Shown in pieces: positions 35,619 to 44,169 of a stretch of 64,000 bases of DNA. The number at the start of each line of letters is the position of its first letter. Position 1 is the first letter of the stretch. The translations under genes were made by a program, and so were the position numbers. Under the pieces are notes generated by a model. The model saw only the letters and a list, made by a program, of their open reading frames with translations. It ran no database searches and was not told the DNA's origin. Origin of the DNA: Ideonella sp. GTDB lineage: Bacteria; Pseudomonadota; Gammaproteobacteria; Burkholderiales; Burkholderiaceae_C. Location: positions 310,001 through 374,000 of the forward strand of contig JABTUY010000005.1 in NCBI GenBank assembly GCA_015075165.1, in the 5' to 3' direction.

Positions 35619-36572
35619 TCAGGATTCGAGGGCGGCCCACATCTGGCGGTCGCGCTCGGCGGTCCAGATGCGCGGGTGGGGGTGCTGCGTGGCCTCGTCG
35701 TAGCAGCGCGTGACGTCGAACGGCATGCAGTGGTCGAAGATGACCCAGTGGCCGTACTTCGGTTTCAGCTTGGCCACCGTGTCCTTGTAGACGGCGTTCA
35801 GGTCCTTGCCGGCCGCGGCGCCGGCCTTCACGCTGGCCCACACGTCGGCGATGAAATCGCGCGTGCCGCGCAGGCCGGCGGCCACCGCCTCGGGCGTGGT
35901 CAGCCCGGCGCCGCGGCCGGGCACCAGCGCCTTGGGCTTCATCGCAGCCAGGTGGTCGAGCGTCTTCGGCCAGTCTTGAAAGTAGGCGTCGCCGGCGTAC
36001 GGCGTGGCGTCGAACTCCACCAGGTCGCCGGAGAACAGGATCTTCTGCTCGGGCAGCCAGGCGATGGTGTCGCCCCTGGTGTGGCCGCGGCCCACCTGCA
36101 GCAACTGCACCTCGAGCTTGCCGAGCCAGATGCTCATCGCGCCGGCGAACGTGATGGTGGGCCATGTGAGCCCTTGCGGCACGCTCTCGACGTTGCGGAA
36201 CAGCCGCGGGAAGCGGCCGATCTCGCTGGCCTTGTCGGCCTCGCCGCGCTCGACGATCAGGTCGTAGGTGTCGCGGCTGGCGATGATGTGCTCGGGCCGG
36301 TACGCGCTGGCGCCAAGCACGCGCACCGCGTGGTAGTGGCTCAGCACCACGTACTTGATGGGCAGGTCGGTCACCGTGCGGATGCGCCGGATGACGTCTT
36401 GCGCCATCACCGGCGTGGCCTGGGTGTCGATCACCATCACCGCGTCGTCGCCCACGATCACGCCGGTGTTGGGGTCGCCCTCGGCGGTGTACGCATACGC
36501 GTTGGGCGACAGCTGGGTGAAGCTGACCTGCTTGTCGGCGAGGTCGGCATGCGAGGCGAAGGCTTTGCTCAT
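35619..36572 (-). CDS. MBL-fold hydrolase with altered HxHxDH motif
   Basis: A 317-residue metallo-beta-lactamase-fold protein. The usual HxHxDH motif reads VLSHYHAVRVLG: H79 and H81 are present but the Asp and third His are V83 and R84, so the second zinc site should be lost. Later ligands are kept (VGRGHTRGDT, FSGDLVEFD) and the C-terminus has VIFDHCMPFD. This variant recurs, as I recall, in a subfamily near aromatic degradation genes. It is the first gene of the homogentisate operon, divergent from the IclR regulator, and may hydrolyse a CoA or lactone intermediate. No such activity can be shown here. Confidence 0.8.
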   Translation of the reverse strand: MSKAFASHADLADKQVSFTQLSPNAYAYTAEGDPNTGVIVGDDAVMVIDTQATPVMAQDVIRRIRTVTDLPIKYVVLSHYHAVRVLGASAYRPEHIIASRDTYDLIVERGEADKASEIGRFPRLFRNVESVPQGLTWPTITFAGAMSIWLGKLEVQLLQVGRGHTRGDTIAWLPEQKILFSGDLVEFDATPYAGDAYFQDWPKTLDHLAAMKPKALVPGRGAGLTTPEAVAAGLRGTRDFIADVWASVKAGAAAGKDLNAVYKDTVAKLKPKYGHWVIFDHCMPFDVTRCYDEATQHPHPRIWTAERDRQMWAALES

Positions 36573-36633
36573 CGTGGGGGTTCCGCGGTTGTGCCGGCAG
36601 GCGGCGTCGGGTAAGCTCGTGCGACTATAACAA
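36573..36633. promoter_or_regulatory. Divergent promoter region between the homogentisate operon and its IclR regulator
   Basis: This 61-bp gap serves both directions. ACTATAAC at 36624-36631 gives TATAAC on the plus strand and TATAGT on the minus strand, so the two -10 elements would share the same bases and the two promoters would compete. A regulator bound here would affect both. No clear -35 is visible on either strand. Confidence 0.35.
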
Positions 36634-37587
36634 ATGAGTTCGTCTATGGCGAATACTCGCACCGGCTCCCGGGCGGCCCGCCCGGCGGCGTCATCCCACC
36701 GAGCGGCCCCTTCCCGTGCGGCTCCGTCGCGTGCGGCCGCCTCGCGTTCCGCCCCGAAGCCGCGCGCGCGCCGCGGCATCCAGAGCGTCGAGGTCGGCGG
36801 CCGGCTGCTGCATGCACTGGCCCACCACGGCCGCGCGATGGCGCTGAAAGACCTTGCCGCCGAGGCGGGCATGACCGCGGCCAAGGCGCATCCGTACCTG
36901 GTGAGCTTCGGCCACATCGGCCTGGTGCGGCAAGACAGCGAGAGCGGCCGCTATGCGCTCGGGCCCCTGGTGCTGCAGCTCGGCCTGATCAGCCTGCAGC
37001 AGGCCGACCCGGTGCGCCTGGCGGCGCCGCTGCTGGCCGACCTGGCCGCACGCACCGGGCACACGGTGGCGCTGGTGGTGTGGGGCGGACGCGGGCCCAC
37101 CGTGGTGTTGCGCGAGGCGTCGCCGGCGCCGGTGCACGTCGACCTGCGCCACGGCACGGTGTTCTCGATCGCCGGTACCGCATCGGGCCGACTGTTCGCG
37201 GCGCATCTGCCCGCGGTGCTGGTGCGTCCGGTCTACGAGGCCGAGCGCACGCAGGTGGCCGCCCCGCTGTGGCCACGCTTCGTGCACGACCTGGCCGAGG
37301 TGCATCGCCACGGCCTCGGGCGCGCCGACGAGGCCGTGCTCGCCGGCGTCAGCGCGTTGTCGGCGCCTGTGTTCGACCACGGCGGTGCGATGGTGCTGGC
37401 GATCACCGCGATCGGCCCATCGGCGGCGTTCGATTCGCGCTGGGGCGGTGCGGTCGCGGTTGCGCTGCGCGAGGCCGCGCATTCGGTGTCGGCGCAGCTC
37501 GGGCATCGCGAGGGACGCCGCAGCGCGCACGACGGCCCGCTCGACGCGTCCGCCGTGTCGCTGCTGCCCACGGGGCAGGCGGCTTGA
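36634..37587 (+). CDS. IclR-family transcriptional regulator
   Basis: A 317-residue IclR-type regulator, divergent from the metallo-hydrolase-VOC-hydroxylase-DUF2783-hmgA operon that it most likely controls. The winged helix (about 48-105) includes QSVEVGGRLLHALAHHG and MTAAKAHPYLVSFGHIGLVR; the effector domain follows (VLQLGLISLQQ, GTVFSIAGTASGRLFAAH, LAGVSALSAPVFDHGG). The first about 45 residues are a low-complexity Arg/Ser/Ala/Pro segment with near-repeats of SRAAP. Starts at 36634 and 36646 (ATG) are both possible. The inducer is probably an aromatic acid, by context. Confidence 0.88.
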   Translation: MSSSMANTRTGSRAARPAASSHRAAPSRAAPSRAAASRSAPKPRARRGIQSVEVGGRLLHALAHHGRAMALKDLAAEAGMTAAKAHPYLVSFGHIGLVRQDSESGRYALGPLVLQLGLISLQQADPVRLAAPLLADLAARTGHTVALVVWGGRGPTVVLREASPAPVHVDLRHGTVFSIAGTASGRLFAAHLPAVLVRPVYEAERTQVAAPLWPRFVHDLAEVHRHGLGRADEAVLAGVSALSAPVFDHGGAMVLAITAIGPSAAFDSRWGGAVAVALREAAHSVSAQLGHREGRRSAHDGPLDASAVSLLPTGQAA

Positions 37588-37733
37588 GCGCGGCGCGCAG
37601 CACAGATCCGGCCGCTGCATCGCGTGCCGCAGCAGGAGCCCCCCCGCCGCCGCGGCCCTTGGAAACCCGGGCAGCGCGATCGGGCGGCCGCCGCTAGGAT
37701 GCTCACGATGGCACGGCCGCACCGAACTCGAAC

Positions 37734-39287
37734 ATGACCGCGAACGCCTTGCACGGCCGGCTGGCCGATCTCGCGCCCGAGCGGCTGCGCGGCATGCGCC
37801 GCGGCGTCGAGAAGGAGAGTCTGCGCGTGCGCGCCGCCGGCACGCTGGCGGCCACGCCGCATCCCGAGGCGCTGGGTTCGGCGCTGACGCACTCGCGCAT
37901 CACCACCGACTACAGCGAGGCGCAGCTCGAGTTGATCACCGGCGCGCACCGCGACGTGCTGGCCTGCGAGCGCGAGCTGCTGCAGATCCACCAGTACGTC
38001 TACCGCGTGCTGCGCGACACTGGCGGCGAGATGCTGTGGCCGGCCAGCATGCCGTGCGGGCTGCCGACCGACGAGACGATCCCGATCGGCCGCTACGGCA
38101 CCTCGAACATCGGCCGCGCCAAGAGCGTGTACCGCATGGGGCTGGCGCACCGCTACGGCCGGCGCATGCAGACGATCTCGGGCATCCACTACAACTGGTC
38201 GATGCCGGGGCTCGGCAACGATGAGTACTTCGGGCTGATCCGCAACTTCCGCCGCCATTCGTTCCTGCTGCTGCTGCTGTTCGGCGCCTCGCCGGCGGTG
38301 TGCGCCAGCTTCGTCGAAGGGCGCGAGCACCATCTGCAGCAGGCCTCGCCGCACACGCTGATGCTGCCGCACGCCACCTCGCTGCGCATGGGCCGGCTCG
38401 GCTACCAGAGCGACGCGCAGGCATCGATCGCGGTCAGCTACAACGATCTCGAAGGCTACGCGGCATCGCTGCACGAGGCGTTGACGCGGCCGTACCCGGC
38501 GTACGAGGCGATCGGCGTCCGCAACCCAGGCGGCGACTACAACCAGCTCGCCACCACGCTGCTGCAGATCGAGAACGAGTTCTACGGCACGATCCGGCCC
38601 AAGCGCGTGATCCGCCCGGGCGAGCGCCCGCTGCATGCGCTGCGCGATCGCGGCGTCGAGTACGTCGAGGTGCGCTGCATGGACCTCGACCCGTTCGTGC
38701 CGGCCGGCATCCAGGCGCAGACGATGCGCTTTCTCGATGTCTTCCTGCTGCACTGCCTGCTGGCCGACAGCCCGCCCGACACGCGCGACGAGATCGCCGC
38801 GCTGGCGCGCAACCAGCACGCCACCGCGGCGCGCGGGCGCGAGCCCGGCCTGGTGCTCGAGCGCGGGCGCACGAGCGTGCCGCTGGCGCAGTGGGGCGCT
38901 GAGCTGCTGCAGGCGTTCGAGCCGATCGCCGCACGGCTCGACCGCGTGTTCGGCGGTGGCGAGTACCGTGCCGCGCTGCAGGCCGCGCAGGCGGGGTTCG
39001 CCGCGCCGTCATCGCTGCCGTCGGCGCGCGTGCTGGCGTCGATCGAAGTTGCCGAGGCCTGCGCGTTCACCGCGTTCGCGCAGCGCCAGGCCGAGCGCAC
39101 GCGCGAGCACCTGCTCGCGTTGCCGTGGAGCGCGCAGCAGCAGGCCGACTTCGAGCTCGAGGCGCGCGCCTCGCTGGCCGAACAAACGCGGCTCGAGGCG
39201 GCCGACACGATGCCGTTCGAAACCTTCCGCCAGCACTATGTGGCGGCCGAGCGGCTGGTGCCGGCGCCGAAGCGCAAGGTGGCGTGA
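37734..39287 (+). CDS. gshA: Glutamate-cysteine ligase
   Basis: A 517-residue gamma-glutamylcysteine synthetase of the proteobacterial GshA type, length matching the E. coli enzyme (about 518). It joins L-Glu and L-Cys with ATP as the first step of glutathione synthesis. Recognisable regions are RRGVEKESLRV, TTDYSEAQLELITG, MPCGLPTDETIPIGRYGTSN, SGIHYNWSMP and YVEVRCMDLDPFVPAGI, which carry the ATP/Mg and substrate residues. The ATG at 37734 lacks a clear ribosome site. It stands alone, 146 bp after the IclR gene, and is followed by a 446-bp gap rich in inverted repeats. Confidence 0.95.
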   Translation: MTANALHGRLADLAPERLRGMRRGVEKESLRVRAAGTLAATPHPEALGSALTHSRITTDYSEAQLELITGAHRDVLACERELLQIHQYVYRVLRDTGGEMLWPASMPCGLPTDETIPIGRYGTSNIGRAKSVYRMGLAHRYGRRMQTISGIHYNWSMPGLGNDEYFGLIRNFRRHSFLLLLLFGASPAVCASFVEGREHHLQQASPHTLMLPHATSLRMGRLGYQSDAQASIAVSYNDLEGYAASLHEALTRPYPAYEAIGVRNPGGDYNQLATTLLQIENEFYGTIRPKRVIRPGERPLHALRDRGVEYVEVRCMDLDPFVPAGIQAQTMRFLDVFLLHCLLADSPPDTRDEIAALARNQHATAARGREPGLVLERGRTSVPLAQWGAELLQAFEPIAARLDRVFGGGEYRAALQAAQAGFAAPSSLPSARVLASIEVAEACAFTAFAQRQAERTREHLLALPWSAQQQADFELEARASLAEQTRLEAADTMPFETFRQHYVAAERLVPAPKRKVA

Positions 39288-39390
39288 TAGAGCACCGTTG
39301 CAGGCGTCCGGTCTTGCTGCGATCGTTCGAACCCTTCGCCGATTGGCGCGAGGCCGAGGCCACCGGGTGACCGGAAGCTACGTGTCCCCC

Positions 39391-39420
39391 GCGCTCAGGC
39401 TGCTGGCGCAGCCTGAGCGC
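39391..39420 (+). terminator. 13-bp perfect hairpin after gshA
   Basis: GCGCTCAGGCTGC, a four-base loop TGGC and the exact complement form a very stable stem, followed by TCCTCCTCTT. The pyrimidine run is not a true U tract, so this may end transcription poorly or protect the 3' end. It is 103 bp beyond the gshA stop in a gap without genes. Confidence 0.5.
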
Positions 39421-39500
39421 TCCTCCTCTTACCTCCACCATCCGGGCACCCGGCGTCCTCGGCCTTGGGACGACCGCGCGTCGCCGCGAGCACTGAAGAC

Positions 39501-39630
39501 GTTGCACACCTGCGGTGTCGAACGAGCGCCGCGGCGGGCCGGCCTGTTGTGCGCAAGTAAAGGAAGGAGGCACGGGCGGGAGCCCGGGCCGGGGGGACAT
39601 GGAGCACAACAGGCCGGCCCGTCGCGGCGC
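39501..39630. repeat. 27-bp near-perfect inverted repeat with 51-bp spacer, plus adjacent hairpin
   Basis: Arms at 39526-39552 and 39604-39630 match at 26 of 27 positions as inverted copies. The 51-bp spacer is purine-rich with AAGGAAGGAGG and a CCCGGG-type palindrome. Just upstream, 39501-39523 forms a second hairpin with stem ACACC/GGTGT. No protein-coding features are present; the frames that cross it are low-complexity. The whole 39288-39733 gap therefore holds three inverted repeats and no gene. Confidence 0.7.
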
Positions 39631-39733
39631 GGACGCACTGGCCATCGAATGCTGGCGTTCGCCACCCACCCGAGGCGCGCCGACCCACAATCGGTTCTGA
39701 CCGCTCGCAGCGAGGTTCGTTGCGCGGTGCCGC

Positions 39734-40678
39734 CTACACCGGCTTCAGTGCCGCGCGCGCATCGTGGCGCGCCAGCCGGGCGAGCAGGTATTCCACCTCG
39801 GTGCGCGCGGCCGGCGTCAGCGCGGCCTTCGGCGCACGCTGCGCGCTCGATGCGATCAGGCCGCGCCGCTGCAGCACGTGCTTGCGCACGCCGAGGCCGA
39901 CGCCCGGTTGCTGCTCGTAGCGCAGCAGCGGCAGGTGGGCGTCGAACAGATCGTGCGCGTCGTCGCGCCGGCCCTCGCGCTGCAGCCGCACCACGTCGCA
40001 CAGCATGTCGGGGAACGCGTAGCCGGTCATCGCGCCGTCGGCGCCGCGCTCGCACTCGAAGTCGAGAAACAGCCCGCCATTGCCGCACAGGATCGAGATG
40101 CGGCGCATCGAGCCATCGCGCTCGAAGCCGCGCAGCGTGCTGATCTTCTCCAGCCCCGGCCAGTCTTCGTGCTTGAGCATCGCGCACGACGGGTTCTCGC
40201 CGACGATGCGGCCGATCACCGCCGGCGTCATTTGCACGCCGAAGGTCAGCGGGTAGTCCTGGATCACGAACGGCACGTCGGTGCCGATCGCCTGCACCGC
40301 CTGCGCGTAGTAGCCCACGATCTGGTCGTCGGTGCGCAGCGTGTTCGGCGGCGCAATCATCACGCCGGCGGCGCCGCGCGCCATCGCCTCGTGCGCCAGC
40401 GTGCGCATCGCGGCGAACCCCGGCGCGGTGACGCCGACGATCACCGGCGTGCGGCCGAACGCCTCGATGAAGCGCGTGGCCACCGCGAGGCTCTCGGCCG
40501 CGTCGAGCTTCGGCGCCTCGCCGAGCTGGCCGAGCACGGTGACGCCGGTGGCGCCGCAGCGCAGGTAGAACGCGCTCAGGCGATCGATCGATGCGAAGTC
40601 GATCGCGCCGTCATCGGTGAACGGCGTGGGCGCGATCGGGAAGACGCCGTGGGCGGTGGTCAGTGCAGTCGAAGTCAT
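39734..40678 (-). CDS. DapA-family class I aldolase/lyase
   Basis: A 314-residue TIM-barrel enzyme of the dihydrodipicolinate synthase/N-acetylneuraminate lyase family. The Schiff-base lysine is K169 (CAMLKHED) and the catalytic tyrosine is Y142 (VIQDYPLTFG); the start GVFPIAPTPFTDDGAID is typical. The substrate-loop GTTS of true DapA reads LGQLGEAPKL here, so lysine synthesis is unlikely and a catabolic 2-oxo acid aldolase or dehydratase is more probable. The C-terminus is longer than in E. coli DapA (292). It is divergent from an MFS transporter (101 bp), which may carry its substrate. Confidence 0.85.
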   Translation of the reverse strand: MTSTALTTAHGVFPIAPTPFTDDGAIDFASIDRLSAFYLRCGATGVTVLGQLGEAPKLDAAESLAVATRFIEAFGRTPVIVGVTAPGFAAMRTLAHEAMARGAAGVMIAPPNTLRTDDQIVGYYAQAVQAIGTDVPFVIQDYPLTFGVQMTPAVIGRIVGENPSCAMLKHEDWPGLEKISTLRGFERDGSMRRISILCGNGGLFLDFECERGADGAMTGYAFPDMLCDVVRLQREGRRDDAHDLFDAHLPLLRYEQQPGVGLGVRKHVLQRRGLIASSAQRAPKAALTPAARTEVEYLLARLARHDARAALKPV

Positions 40679-40779
40679 CGCGGTGGGTACCGGTGGGTGC
40701 GCGCGGCGTGCTGTCGCTTTCAACCGTAATGTGCCCGAGAACACGCGGGTCTGCGGCCGCGTGTCATCATCGCGTGCCG

Positions 40780-42000
40780 ATGCAGTACAGCGCCGACTCC
40801 CGCTACGCCTGGACCCGTCTGGCCGTCACGCTGGCGCTGATGACGATCGGCTCGGCCGGCATGTACGTGGTGTCGGTGGTGCTGCCGGCGGTGCAGGCCG
40901 AGTTCGGCGTCGCGCGCGCGGATGCGTCGCTGCCGTACACGCTGCTGATGGTGGGCTTCGGCATCGGCGGCGTCTGGATGGGCCGGCTGGCCGACCGCCA
41001 CGGCGTGATGCGGCCGCTGCTGATCGGCTCGGTCGGCCTCGGCCTGGGCTTCATCGCCGCGGCGTTCTCCAGCAACGTGTGGCTGTTCGCGATCGCGCAC
41101 GGCGTGGGCATCGGGTTGGTCGGCTCGTCGGCCACGTTCGCGCCGCTGGTGGCCGACACCTCGCTGTGGTTCGTGCGCCGGCGCGGCATCGCGGTGGCGA
41201 TCTGCGCCAGCGGCAACTACCTGGCCGGCGCGATCTGGCCGCCGATCGTGCAGCATTTCGTGCAGAGCGTCGGCTGGCGCCAGACCTACCTCGCGCTCGG
41301 CGTGCTGAGTCTGGTGGTGCTGCCGCTGCTGGCGCTGGCGATGCGGCCGCGGCCGCCGGCGGCGGTGGCGGCGCCGGCGAAGGCGCACTTCGGCACGCCA
41401 TCGGATCGCCCGTTCGGCTTCTCGCTCGGCGGCGCGCAGGCGCTGCTGTGCGTGGCCGGCGTGGCCTGCTGCGTCGCGATGTCGATGCCGCAGGTGCACA
41501 TCGTCGCGTATTGCGGCGACCTCGGCTACGGCGCCGCGCGCGGCGCGCAGATGTTGTCGCTGATGCTGGCCGCCGGCATCGTCAGCCGGCTGATCTCGGG
41601 CGCGATCTGCGATCGCATCGGCGGTCTGCGCACGCTGCTGCTCGGCTCGGCGCTGCAGGGCGTGGCGCTGCTGCTGTTCCTGCCGTTCGACGGCCTCGTG
41701 TCGCTGTACGTGATCTCGGCGCTGTTTGGCCTGTTCCAGGGCGGCATCGTGCCGAGCTACGCGATCATCGTGCGCGAGTACTTCCCGCCGGCCGAGGCCG
41801 GCGCGCGCGTCGGCACGGTGCTGATGTGCACGCTGTTCGGCATGGCGCTGGGCGGCTGGATGTCGGGCAAGGTGTTCGACCTCACCGGCAGCTACCACGC
41901 GGCGTTCGTCAACGGCATCGCGTGGAACCTGTTGAACCTGGCGATCGCGTTCACGCTGCTGCAGCGCACGCGGCGCCTGGCGCGCCTGCAAACTGCGTGA
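40780..42000 (+). CDS. Major facilitator superfamily transporter
   Basis: A 406-residue MFS permease with 12 predicted membrane helices. The motif-A region is GRLADRHGVMRPLLIG after helix 2, with a matching loop SGAICDRIGGLRTLLLG in the second half. The style (LMVGFGIGGVWMG, ASGNYLAGAIWPPIVQ) resembles the oxalate/formate-antiporter-like and monocarboxylate group. It is divergent from the DapA-like gene and probably co-regulated, so an organic acid substrate is likely. It is convergent with the hybrid kinase gene. Confidence 0.88.
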   Translation: MQYSADSRYAWTRLAVTLALMTIGSAGMYVVSVVLPAVQAEFGVARADASLPYTLLMVGFGIGGVWMGRLADRHGVMRPLLIGSVGLGLGFIAAAFSSNVWLFAIAHGVGIGLVGSSATFAPLVADTSLWFVRRRGIAVAICASGNYLAGAIWPPIVQHFVQSVGWRQTYLALGVLSLVVLPLLALAMRPRPPAAVAAPAKAHFGTPSDRPFGFSLGGAQALLCVAGVACCVAMSMPQVHIVAYCGDLGYGAARGAQMLSLMLAAGIVSRLISGAICDRIGGLRTLLLGSALQGVALLLFLPFDGLVSLYVISALFGLFQGGIVPSYAIIVREYFPPAEAGARVGTVLMCTLFGMALGGWMSGKVFDLTGSYHAAFVNGIAWNLLNLAIAFTLLQRTRRLARLQTA

Positions 42001-42013
42001 GCCTCGCGCGGCG

Positions 42014-44026
42014 TCAGCCGGCCTGCGTGCTGCGCTGCGTGCGCAGGTGGCTTTGCACCGCCTGCAGCAGCTCGGTGAGGTCGAGCGGCTTGGTCAGGTA
42101 GGCGGAGAAGCCGGCCTTCAGTGCGCGGTGGATGTCGGCCGGCTGTGCGCTGGCGCTGACCGCGATCGCGGGGATGTGGCGCGTGTGCTCGTGCTCGCGC
42201 AGTCGCTTCAGCAGCTCGAAGCCGTCGATGCCCGGCAGCTCGATGTCCAGCAGCAGCAGCGCCGGCGGCGTGGCGCGCGCGCGCTCGATCGCGTCGATCG
42301 GGTCTTCCACATGTTCGAGCTCGACGCCGGGCAGGCGCGCCAGCATCGCGTGCATCAGCAGCGCATTGACCCGGTTGTCCTCGACGTAGAGCACGCGCCG
42401 GCGCTCCACGCGGGCCGGGCCCGGAGGCGGTGCTGCGACCGGTGCGAAGGCGGCCGGATCGCCGCTGCGCGCGCCACGCGGCAGGCGGATCCAGAACGTG
42501 CTGCCGCTGTCGAGCGCGCTGTCGACACCGATCTCGCCGCCCATCGCGCGCACCAGGTGCCGGCTCAACGCCAGACCGATTCCGGTGCCTTCGACGCCGC
42601 TGCGCCGCGCGCCCAGGCGCTCGAACGCGACGAACAACCGGCCCACCTGGTCGGGCGTGATGCCGATGCCGGTGTCGATCACGCGCAGTTCGACCATCTC
42701 GCCGAGCAGCCGGGCGTCGACCGTCACGTCGCCGTCGGCCCGGTTGTACTTGATCGCGTTGCTCAGCAGGTTCAGCAGCGCCTGCCGCAGCCGCAGCGGG
42801 TCGGCCTGCACCTGGCATTGCAGCGTCTGGCGGTCGCCGAGCTTCAGATGCACCGGGCGCTCGCGCGCCAGCGGCTCCATCAGCGCCAGGCACTCCTCGA
42901 CGAGCGGCAGCAGCGCCACCGGCGCCAAGGTGATGGCCAGGCGGCCGGTCTCGATGCGGCTCAAGTCGAGCACGTCGTTGATCAGGCTCAGCAGGTGGCG
43001 CCCGCCGCGCAGGATCTCGCCGGCGTGCTGCTGCTGCTCGGTGCTGAGCGGATGCGCCGGGTCTGACAGCAGCAACTGCGCGAAGCCGAGAATCGCGTTC
43101 ATCGGCGTGCGCAGCTCGTGCGACATCAGCGACAGGAAACGCGACTTCGCGCGGTTCGCGCGCTCGGCCTCGTCCTTGGCCGCGACCGCGGCCTCCTGCG
43201 CCAGCTTGCGCTCGGTGATGTCGACACCGAACATGTAGTAGCTGCGCCTGCCGTCGGCCATCTCGGGGCCTGCCACGTGGCGCAGTTCGAGGTCGAGCCG
43301 CTCGCGCTGCGCGCTGGCGGCATAGTGGCGTTCGCTGATCGACTGTTCGCCCTGGAGTGCACGCTCGGCCTCGCGCACGCTGCTGGCCGCATGCTCCGGC
43401 GGCAGCACCTCGGATCGGAGCGCGCCGATCAGCTCGCTCAGCGGTCGCCCGAGCACCTGCGCGAGCCGCTCGTTGACATAGGTGTAGCGGTGGTCCTCGT
43501 CGCAGGCGGCGATGTAGCCGGGAAAGGCGTCGAGCAGCGCACGGGTCTGCGTCTGGCCGGCCAGCATCGCCGCCAACGCAGTGGCCTCGGCCGTCACGTC
43601 GCGGGTGACCAGCAGGACGCATCGCCGGCCCTGCACCGCTTCGGCAACCGGCGAGTAGATGGTCTCCAGGTACTGCTTCACGCCGCCGCGATCGAATGCG
43701 TCGCGCAGCACGCTGACCCGCCCGCTGCGCAGCGTGCGGTTCAACGTATCGCGGCGCCGCTGCGTGATCGAGCCGGGCAGCACCTCGGCCACGCTGCGGC
43801 CGATCGCGTCGTCGCGCCGCACGCCGGTCTGCCGGCACCAGGCGTCGTTGACGAGCCAGTACACCTCGTCGTCGCTGACCACGCTGACCATGTCCGAGAT
43901 CGCATCGATCACGACCTGATAGGCGCGCAGGTCGAGTGTGGGCGCGCGGCGCGCGCTGCGCCGCGCCGCCACGCGACGCGGCGCGTCAGCAGGCCCCAAC
44001 CGCGGCGTCTTGCGAACGAGAGCCAA
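42014..44026 (-). CDS. PAS-domain hybrid sensor histidine kinase/response regulator
   Basis: A 670-residue cytosolic hybrid kinase without membrane segments. Two PAS domains (about 35-155 and 165-280, the latter ending YYMFGVDITERK) precede the dimerisation domain (SHELRTPMNAILGFAQ), the ATPase (N box NLLSNAIKYN; VIDTGIGI; GTGIGLALSRHLV) and a C-terminal receiver (RRVLYVEDN, phospho-acceptor in LLLDIELPGIDG, lysine in YLTKPL). The TTG at 44026 has GGAGA upstream; a GTG about 18 codons later is an alternative. With no output domain or partner nearby, it probably signals through a separate phosphotransfer protein. Confidence 0.9.
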   Translation of the reverse strand: MALVRKTPRLGPADAPRRVAARRSARRAPTLDLRAYQVVIDAISDMVSVVSDDEVYWLVNDAWCRQTGVRRDDAIGRSVAEVLPGSITQRRRDTLNRTLRSGRVSVLRDAFDRGGVKQYLETIYSPVAEAVQGRRCVLLVTRDVTAEATALAAMLAGQTQTRALLDAFPGYIAACDEDHRYTYVNERLAQVLGRPLSELIGALRSEVLPPEHAASSVREAERALQGEQSISERHYAASAQRERLDLELRHVAGPEMADGRRSYYMFGVDITERKLAQEAAVAAKDEAERANRAKSRFLSLMSHELRTPMNAILGFAQLLLSDPAHPLSTEQQQHAGEILRGGRHLLSLINDVLDLSRIETGRLAITLAPVALLPLVEECLALMEPLARERPVHLKLGDRQTLQCQVQADPLRLRQALLNLLSNAIKYNRADGDVTVDARLLGEMVELRVIDTGIGITPDQVGRLFVAFERLGARRSGVEGTGIGLALSRHLVRAMGGEIGVDSALDSGSTFWIRLPRGARSGDPAAFAPVAAPPPGPARVERRRVLYVEDNRVNALLMHAMLARLPGVELEHVEDPIDAIERARATPPALLLLDIELPGIDGFELLKRLREHEHTRHIPAIAVSASAQPADIHRALKAGFSAYLTKPLDLTELLQAVQSHLRTQRSTQAG

Positions 44027-44169
44027 GCCGCTTCTCCATCAGCACTGCGAGATCGATCTGCCCGGCGAGCGCCGGGCCGACTCAGAGCGGCGATATTCGC
44101 ACAACCGACCCCGCACGGGCCGCAGGCCAGGGCCCGCTCACACTTCTGCGCATTCACCTCCGCGGTGCA

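Noticed and set aside
39515-39700. Short plus-strand frame through the 27-bp inverted repeat
   Set aside because: Low-complexity product created by the repeat arms; no family match.
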